45,105 bases of DNA from VGJW01 sp035286125 (GTDB taxonomy: Bacteria; Cyanobacteriota; Sericytochromatia; S15B-MN24; VGJW01): NCBI GenBank assembly GCA_035286125.1, contig JAYKIS010000056.1:1-45105 (forward strand), written 5' to 3'. The notes below the pieces were generated by a model. That model searched no databases. It was not told the DNA's origin and saw nothing but the letters and a program-made list of their open reading frames with translations. The number at the start of each line of letters is the position of its first letter. Position 1 is the stretch's first letter. The position numbers were made by a program, and so were the translations under genes. Shown piece after piece: positions 40,859-45,105 of this stretch.

Positions 40859-41293
40859 ATGACGCAGTCCTTCACCCCCGAGACCTTTCGTGAACGGGGC
40901 CTGCTGCCCCCGGCCGAGACGCTGTCCGGCGCCCTGGGCATCACCTTCCTCCAGCACGAGGCAGGTCACGTTGTAGCGAGGATGCCCGTGCACGGTCCGA
41001 CCCGACAGCCCTACGGGGCCATGCACGGGGGCGCGCTCTCGGCACTGGCAGAAGAGGTCTCCAGTTTCGGGACGGTCCTGGGCGTCAACCTCGACACCCA
41101 CGTCGCCTTTGGTCAGGAGTACAGCATCTCGCTGCTTCGGACGGTCTGGGAAGGATGGGTGCAAGCCGAGGGCAAGGCCATCCACCGGGGCCGGACGGCC
41201 TGGGTCTGGGACATCCGCATCACGGATCCGGAAGGCCGGTTGGTCGCCATCAGCCGCGGCACCGTGGCCATTCGTCCGCGTCGGGAGGGCTGA
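40859..41293 (+). CDS. Hotdog-fold thioesterase (PaaI/MenI-like)
   Basis: A 144-residue single hotdog domain. QPYGAMHGGALSALAEEVSSFG is the PaaI/MenI-type block (the Gly-x-Met-His-Gly-Gly motif with a Glu-containing helix). It likely hydrolyses an acyl-CoA; the exact substrate cannot be told. The following strands (YSISLLRTVWEGWVQAEGKAI; WVWDIRITDPEGRLVAISRGT) fit the fold. No SD sequence is seen and the start follows a TAGAAT element by six bases. Confidence 0.85.
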   Translation: MTQSFTPETFRERGLLPPAETLSGALGITFLQHEAGHVVARMPVHGPTRQPYGAMHGGALSALAEEVSSFGTVLGVNLDTHVAFGQEYSISLLRTVWEGWVQAEGKAIHRGRTAWVWDIRITDPEGRLVAISRGTVAIRPRREG

Positions 41294-41310
41294 CGCCCCG
41301 GATCGTCAGC
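41289..41310. terminator. Hairpin containing both convergent stop codons
   Basis: GCTGACG (41289-41295) and CGTCAGC (41304-41310) are a perfect 7-bp inverted repeat with an 8-nt loop. It contains the thioesterase stop on the plus strand and the TPR gene stop on the minus strand, so it may act in both directions. There is no T-run. Confidence 0.4.
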
Positions 41311-41983
41311 GCTGGCGCGCCGCGTCGGCCGCTTCGGCGTCGGCATACGCCTGAGCCTTGGCTGCCGCAACCATGCGGTCGACGTCGTTCTGGCCCATCG
41401 CCGCACCTTTGGCCAGACCCTCCTTGGTGCGCTCGATGTAGAAGCTCTCCGTCTGCTCGGAAAGCAGGATGAGCTGCTGGAAGGCCGGGATGTGGCCGCG
41501 CTCGAGCAGGAAGGCCTTGGTGAAGGCCTGGTGGGCCAGCCGCATCCACTTCTGCTGGCCGGTCGCCTTGCCCTGCCGGACCGAGACCAGACCCAGCTGG
41601 TAGAAAGCCTCGGCGTTGCCGGGTTCGAGCGTGATGGCCTGGGCCAGCCAGCGCGCGGACTCTTCCGGGCTGCCGGACAACCCGCCGTTTTCGGCAGCCG
41701 CGATGATGCCCTTCACGAACTTTTTGGCCACGCCGGACTTGCTGGCGACCGCATACAGTTCACGCAGCGTGACGTTGGCCCGGTACCACTTCTTGGCCTC
41801 GTTCAGGTAGCCGTCGAGCTCCTTGAAGCGATTGGCCTTCTTCGCGAGCCCCATATCGCCCTTGGAGCGGGTCTTGACCAGCCAGAGCAGGACTCCGACC
41901 AGCACCAGCAGCACGAACCCGAGCACCGATGCGGCAATCATCGGAAGGTTGGGCTGGTCGAGGAAGCGTTCGGCGGCGTCCAT
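41306..41983 (-). CDS. Membrane-anchored TPR-like protein
   Basis: A 225-residue protein with one N-terminal membrane helix (~residues 15-36, MIAASVLGFVLLVLVGVLLWLV) followed by a charged helical region. TPR-like units are visible at ESARWLAQAITLEPGNAEAFYQLGLV and HQAFTKAFLLERGHIPAFQQLIL. It probably serves as a protein-interaction scaffold at the cytoplasmic membrane; partners are unknown. ATG 41983 is chosen because TATGCT lies seven bases upstream; ATG 41995 is possible. Confidence 0.72.
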   Translation of the reverse strand: MDAAERFLDQPNLPMIAASVLGFVLLVLVGVLLWLVKTRSKGDMGLAKKANRFKELDGYLNEAKKWYRANVTLRELYAVASKSGVAKKFVKGIIAAAENGGLSGSPEESARWLAQAITLEPGNAEAFYQLGLVSVRQGKATGQQKWMRLAHQAFTKAFLLERGHIPAFQQLILLSEQTESFYIERTKEGLAKGAAMGQNDVDRMVAAAKAQAYADAEAADAARQR

Positions 41984-41990
41984 GACCTTC

Positions 41991-41996
41991 AGCATA
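41991..41996 (-). promoter_or_regulatory. -10-like TATGCT, leaderless-type, TPR gene
   Basis: On the minus strand TATGCT ends seven bases before ATG 41983. A GCACA-TT-TGTGC inverted repeat (42029-42040) lies further upstream, between this gene and the divergent cupredoxin gene. Confidence 0.5.
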
Positions 41997-42083
41997 CCCC
42001 CTTCCGCGCCATGGCCATGTGGCTGGGGGCACATTTGTGCGGCACGCCTGTCCCGGGTCGCTCGAGCGCGCCAGTCAGACCGC

Positions 42084-42089
42084 TAGAAT
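42084..42089 (+). promoter_or_regulatory. -10-like TAGAAT, leaderless-type, cupredoxin gene
   Basis: TAGAAT ends six bases before ATG 42096, the same hexamer and spacing as at 40847. Confidence 0.6.
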
Positions 42090-42095
42090 GAAGGC

Positions 42096-42443
42096 ATGAA
42101 GGTTGCGCTGACGATCGCAGGGCTGGTCCTGCCGTTCCTGATGGGGGCCAACCCGCCCCGGCCGACAGCATCGGCCTCTGCCGCCCCCGGCACGGCCATC
42201 GTCCAGGAGAATCTCGTCTTCCTCCCGGGAGAAGTCACGGTCCGCAAAGGCACGCGGCTCAGCTTCCCGAACCGCGACGGCGTCTTCCACAGCGTCTACT
42301 GTGCCTCCGGCTCGCAGACCTTCGACCTGGGGCTGCACGCGACCGGCCCCGGCCCCTCGGTCCTGATCGCGGCGACCGGTGACCTCGAAATTCGCTGCAG
42401 GGTCCACCGCCGGATGAGGGCAACCGTCCACGTGACACCCTGA
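42096..42443 (+). CDS. Cupredoxin-like exported protein
   Basis: A 115-residue protein with a signal peptide (MKVALTIAGLVLPFLMGA) and a small Greek-key domain. Copper ligands of a type 1 site are visible: His65 in RDGVFHSVYC, then Cys101, His104 and Met107 in IRCRVHRRM. This is the His-Cys-His-Met set of plastocyanin/amicyanin-like proteins, expected to carry electrons in the periplasm. The redox partner is unknown. Confidence 0.83.
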   Translation: MKVALTIAGLVLPFLMGANPPRPTASASAAPGTAIVQENLVFLPGEVTVRKGTRLSFPNRDGVFHSVYCASGSQTFDLGLHATGPGPSVLIAATGDLEIRCRVHRRMRATVHVTP

Positions 42444-42531
42444 AGACGCCGCCCCCGAATCCAGATTTCACGAACTGTTGACGTCATCTCCGACAGGTCG
42501 GGGAAGATAAAGCTAGCGGGGGTAACACACC

Positions 42532-42861
42532 GTGGGCATCGAAGTGATCGGGGCGGGTATGGTCGGGGTTTCCACGGCACCTCTGGTGCGACAGGAAACT
42601 GCTGGCCCTGCTGCAGCATCCGTGGCATCGACCGAGGCCACTCAGGCCCGGGGCACCACGGACCAGATGGCGCTCTCGGACCAGGCCCGTCAACGAACGG
42701 CCGTGACTGCCAATGCCGAGGCCAGCCAGGCCGAAGACGAGGCGAAGGCAGCCGCCCGCAAGGCGGAGGAGAAGACGTTGTTCAACAAGTTCTTCGAGAA
42801 CCTCAACATGAAGGTGCTCGAGCGCATCCTGGACGAGATGAAGGCCACGGCCAACAGCTAG
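42532..42861 (+). CDS. Small hypothetical protein, Ala/Glu-rich
   Basis: A 109-residue protein starting at GTG 42532 behind a G-rich SD-like stretch. After an N-terminal Gly/Val segment it is Ala/Thr/Gln-rich, then strongly charged (EDEAKAAARKAEEKTLFNKFFENLNMKVLERILDEMK), likely forming a coiled coil or amphipathic helices. TTGACG at 42478-42483 may be a -35 element. No family recognised. It may be cotranscribed with the repeat protein 17 nt downstream. Confidence 0.6.
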   Translation: MGIEVIGAGMVGVSTAPLVRQETAGPAAASVASTEATQARGTTDQMALSDQARQRTAVTANAEASQAEDEAKAAARKAEEKTLFNKFFENLNMKVLERILDEMKATANS

Positions 42862-42878
42862 GCGGAGAGGAAAGAGAC

Positions 42879-43244
42879 ATGTCGCTTGGAGTTCGCGAAG
42901 GCTTCGCCGTCACGCCGTCCGCACTGCCGGTCGCGCCACAGGCCGCGGCCCCGAAGGCTGTCGGCGGCGGGTTCGCCCTGCAGTTCGCCGTGACCGAGTC
43001 CGGCCTGCCGGTCAGGCAGGACAGCTTCCAGCGTTCCGCTGCAGTGGGTCGTCTCGTGACCCAATTCGCCGTGACCGAGTCGGATCTGCCCGTGGCCCCC
43101 GCGCCTGCGCGGGGTGCGGCCATCGGCCGTGGCCTCGTGACGCAGTTTGCCGTCACCGAGTCGGACCTGCCGGTTCGGGGCAACATCCTGCAGCGCGCTC
43201 TGGCCTTCGGCCGCGAGCTGGTCACCAAGTTCACGCTGATCTGA
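42879..43244 (+). CDS. Small protein of four FAVTESDLPV-type tandem repeats
   Basis: A 121-residue protein almost wholly built of four 27-28-residue repeats (residues 9-35, 36-62, 63-89, 90-117), each starting FAVTESDLPV or a close form and ending in a GRGLVTQ-like tail; FTLI at the end starts a fifth. The conserved Thr, Glu/Asp and Pro alternate with variable central residues. There is no signal peptide and no Cys. GAGAGGAAAGAG before ATG 42879 is a good ribosome site. No family recognised; a small structural repeat protein or a multi-copy peptide substrate are both possible. Confidence 0.72.
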   Translation: MSLGVREGFAVTPSALPVAPQAAAPKAVGGGFALQFAVTESGLPVRQDSFQRSAAVGRLVTQFAVTESDLPVAPAPARGAAIGRGLVTQFAVTESDLPVRGNILQRALAFGRELVTKFTLI

Positions 43245-43246
43245 GC

Positions 43247-43269
43247 GCGGTCGGGGAACTCCGGACCGC
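43247..43269. terminator. Hairpin between convergent genes
   Basis: GCGGTC (43247-43252) and GACCGC (43264-43269) pair around an 11-nt loop, in the gap between the repeat-protein stop and the GNAT-cNMP stop. No T-run. Confidence 0.3.
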
Positions 43270-43281
43270 AGGCGGTCGCCC

Positions 43282-44400
43282 CTAGCGCCGCTGTGCCTCT
43301 GCCAGCGCCTTTGATGTCACGGCCAGCCGTTCGCCCAGGATCCGAGCCAGGTTGAGGCTGACCTTGCTGGCGACGCCGGGCTGCTGGCTGGCCAACTTCA
43401 GGAACGAGTCCTCGGACAGCACCATCACCTCGCCGTCCTTGAAGACCTCGACATCGGCGCTGCGCGGTGCGTCGGCCAGGAAGGCCATCTCGCCGACAAT
43501 CTCGCCGGGGCCCAGCAGGGACACGGGCTTGGACAACCCGGGCAGGGTCACACCCAGCATGCCCTTCAGGATCAGGTAGAACTCGCGTCCGGTTTCGCCT
43601 GCGGCAAGCAAGCGATCCCCGGAGCGGATGGGCAGGATGGTGCCGGCCTTCATGACAGAGCCGGCCTCGTCGGAAGACAGGCTGGAGAAGAGCGGGATCG
43701 CCTCGAGCGGGTTGACGTTCATCCGCTCGCCCAACATCGCCCAGAACTCGCCCTTGGGATACATGCCGGGGTTGGCCGGCAAGTCGTATTCCGGGAAGCG
43801 GGTCGCGAAGAAGTCGGAGTCGTTGCGACCGGCCGCCACCGCCGCGAGCTTGGCCGCGAGGGGGGAGTGAATCCGGGCCAGGTGGTCCAGATCGAACAAC
43901 ACGAGGACCATCGGCACGCGGTAGCCCATGGGGTCCTGGAAATTGTCCTTGTAGCGCCGGAAGCCCAGTTGCTCGTAGGGGGCGACCAGGTGGGGCGAGC
44001 AGTAGCTGAAGGCAAGGCGAATCCCGTTCTCGATCGCCCAGCGCAGCGCAAAGTCCGACAGCAAGTCGCCCACCCCGGCAACGCCGGGACGCACGACCAG
44101 GCGAGAGACCACCGCAATGTGCTCGGGCGGGACATCCGAGAACTGATCCAGCGCATAGAGACGGCTCAGATCCTGGGACACGACACCGTCGGACAGGCGG
44201 TTGAGTCGGATTGCCCCCACCAACTCGCCGTCCCGAGCGACAAAGGCCTGGACGCCCGTCGCGTCCTCCTCGTCGACGACCCGGCGGGTGGCGTCATCGG
44301 CCGAGGCCAGCTGCCGCTTGAGCTGGGCGACGATGATGTCGTAGCGGAAGCCCGCGATGGCATCACGCTGGGAATCGGTGGTGGCGAGATCGACCTTCAC
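43282..44400 (-). CDS. GNAT acyltransferase fused to cyclic-nucleotide-binding domain
   Basis: A 372-residue protein. Residues ~1-170 resemble GNAT/N-acyl amino acid synthase folds (FRYDIIVAQLKRQL, FVARDGELVGAIRLNRL, SRLVVRPGVAGVGDLLSDFALRWA, PYEQLGFRRY). Residues ~235-350 form a cNMP-binding domain; the phosphate cassette GEIVGEMAFLADAPRSAD has Glu304 and Arg313, as in true cAMP/cGMP binders. It probably acylates a protein or metabolite under cyclic-nucleotide control, analogous to mycobacterial cAMP-controlled acetyltransferases but with reversed domain order. GTG 44400 has GGAGG five bases upstream. The class III cyclase at 30.5-32.4 kb is a possible source of the signal. Confidence 0.83.
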   Translation of the reverse strand: MKVDLATTDSQRDAIAGFRYDIIVAQLKRQLASADDATRRVVDEEDATGVQAFVARDGELVGAIRLNRLSDGVVSQDLSRLYALDQFSDVPPEHIAVVSRLVVRPGVAGVGDLLSDFALRWAIENGIRLAFSYCSPHLVAPYEQLGFRRYKDNFQDPMGYRVPMVLVLFDLDHLARIHSPLAAKLAAVAAGRNDSDFFATRFPEYDLPANPGMYPKGEFWAMLGERMNVNPLEAIPLFSSLSSDEAGSVMKAGTILPIRSGDRLLAAGETGREFYLILKGMLGVTLPGLSKPVSLLGPGEIVGEMAFLADAPRSADVEVFKDGEVMVLSEDSFLKLASQQPGVASKVSLNLARILGERLAVTSKALAEAQRR

Positions 44401-44479
44401 GGGAACCTCCGGAGGCAACGGAACGCCTTAGGATACCGACTGCGCCTGCAGCGGGCAACCGACGAGACCGGGCAGCCCG

Positions 44480-45052
44480 TCAGGCCGGGACGACCTCGAT
44501 TTCCGGATCGACACCCTGGCGCAGCATCCGCCTGATGGCATCCAGCGTCCCGGCAGCCGAACTGGGGCAGGTCCCGCAAGCTCCCTGGTAGCGGATGGTC
44601 AGGACGCGGTTCTCGAAACCCAGCACCTCGAGGCCACCGCCATCGCCAGCCAGCGCGGGCATGATGGTCTGCTCGAGGACCACGAGGATGCGGCCCAGCA
44701 TCTCGGCCTCGGGCCCTTCCACGGGGATCCGGCTGCCCGGACGCAGGCGCGGCTTGTCCGTGGCAACCGCGTCGACGGCCCGCACCGCCGGCTCGGTCGC
44801 CTCGAGCACTTCGCGTACCCGCCGCCGCAGGGGCAGCCAGTCCGCGTCGGCCGTCTTGGTCACGGTCGCGAACTCCGGTGTCACGTAGAGCTCGGTCACG
44901 GCCCCGGTCGCAAAAATGGCTGTGGCCATCGAGTCCCTCAAGGCGTCATTGGTCGAGGCATAGACCTCGGCGCCGGCCGCGAGCAACGGCTCGTCGACCC
45001 GGAACATCAGGGCCAGCGGGTTGGGGGTGCGTTCGATGTGCGTGACTTTCAC
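44480..45052 (-). CDS. NfuA-type Fe-S cluster scaffold
   Basis: A 190-residue protein with an N-terminal Nfu-N domain (ERTPNPLALMF...) and a C-terminal NifU-like domain with the cluster-binding CGTCPSS (Cys159, Cys162), preceded by IMPALAGDGGGLEVLGF. It receives and delivers Fe-S clusters. GTG 45052 is preceded by TATCAT six bases away and no strong SD, as in other leaderless-type genes here. A start at 45085 is possible but would place the -10-like element inside the gene. Confidence 0.9.
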   Translation of the reverse strand: MKVTHIERTPNPLALMFRVDEPLLAAGAEVYASTNDALRDSMATAIFATGAVTELYVTPEFATVTKTADADWLPLRRRVREVLEATEPAVRAVDAVATDKPRLRPGSRIPVEGPEAEMLGRILVVLEQTIMPALAGDGGGLEVLGFENRVLTIRYQGACGTCPSSAAGTLDAIRRMLRQGVDPEIEVVPA

Positions 45053-45058
45053 GCCCCC

Positions 45059-45064
45059 ATGATA
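45059..45064 (-). promoter_or_regulatory. -10-like TATCAT, leaderless-type, nfu gene
   Basis: On the minus strand TATCAT ends six bases before GTG 45052, the same spacing as the TAGAAT elements at 40847 and 42084. Confidence 0.5.
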
Positions 45065-45105
45065 GCTAGTCGTGGCGAAGCGCACGCGCCGGATCGAGCC
45101 GGACG

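Overview
This is a 45.1 kb, gene-dense, high-GC bacterial chromosome segment with about 41 protein genes on both strands. Many neighbouring genes overlap by ATGA, GTGA or TTGA. I found no rRNA, tRNA, CRISPR array, transposase or phage gene. The organism cannot be named from the sequence. The NHL lipoproteins with an LVANGAGG repeat, the several signal-less proteins with Pro/Arg-rich N-termini and the high GC recall uncultured Sericytochromatia/Tanganyikabacteria-type genomes, but this is a weak guess. Several genes have a TANNNT -10-like hexamer only 6-7 nt before the start codon, which points to common leaderless transcription.

Layout. 1-8.5 kb (+): the 3' part of a FAD-oxidoreductase/class V aminotransferase fusion, followed by a tight cobalamin uptake and salvage operon (btuF, btuC, btuD, cobO, cobT, cobS, cobC). 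8.5-9.2 kb (-): a small papain-like hypothetical protein. 9.3-12.9 kb: an island of clearly lower GC with a sodium:solute symporter, the beta-lysine acetyltransferase ablB and a divergent LysR regulator. 13.2-16.7 kb: a five-repeat hypothetical protein, and glutathione peroxidase divergent from an AhpC/Prx1-type peroxiredoxin. 16.8-21.6 kb: a cation diffusion facilitator, a helical hypothetical protein, and a leftward run aqpS-arsC-DUF2237-DUF167-DUF2147-SOUL. 21.6-30.5 kb: a TrmN6-like methyltransferase, two paralogous NHL lipoproteins, an HD hydrolase, an SRAP (YedK/HMCES) protein, a PhoD-like phosphatase and purB. 30.5-34 kb: a class III nucleotide cyclase and an NlpC/P60-like hydrolase.

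The most notable locus runs leftward from 40.8 to 33.9 kb: tldD-tldE, a heterodimeric ABC exporter pair, and a membrane-anchored thioredoxin-like gene interrupted by one in-frame TGA. The TGA replaces the first Cys of the CxxC motif (UPAC) and is followed by a bacterial SECIS-like hairpin (6-bp stem, GGUCU loop). I read this gene as an unannotated selenoprotein coupled to a peptide-processing/export operon.

The right end (40.9-45.1 kb) has a hotdog thioesterase, a TPR membrane protein, a cupredoxin, two small proteins (one made of four FAVTESDLPV-type repeats), a GNAT-cyclic-nucleotide-binding fusion that could respond to the local cyclase, and an NfuA-type Fe-S scaffold. Possible shared themes are redox and metal handling (selenoprotein, Gpx, AhpC, ArsC, CDF, cupredoxin, Nfu), cobalamin salvage and cyclic-nucleotide signalling.
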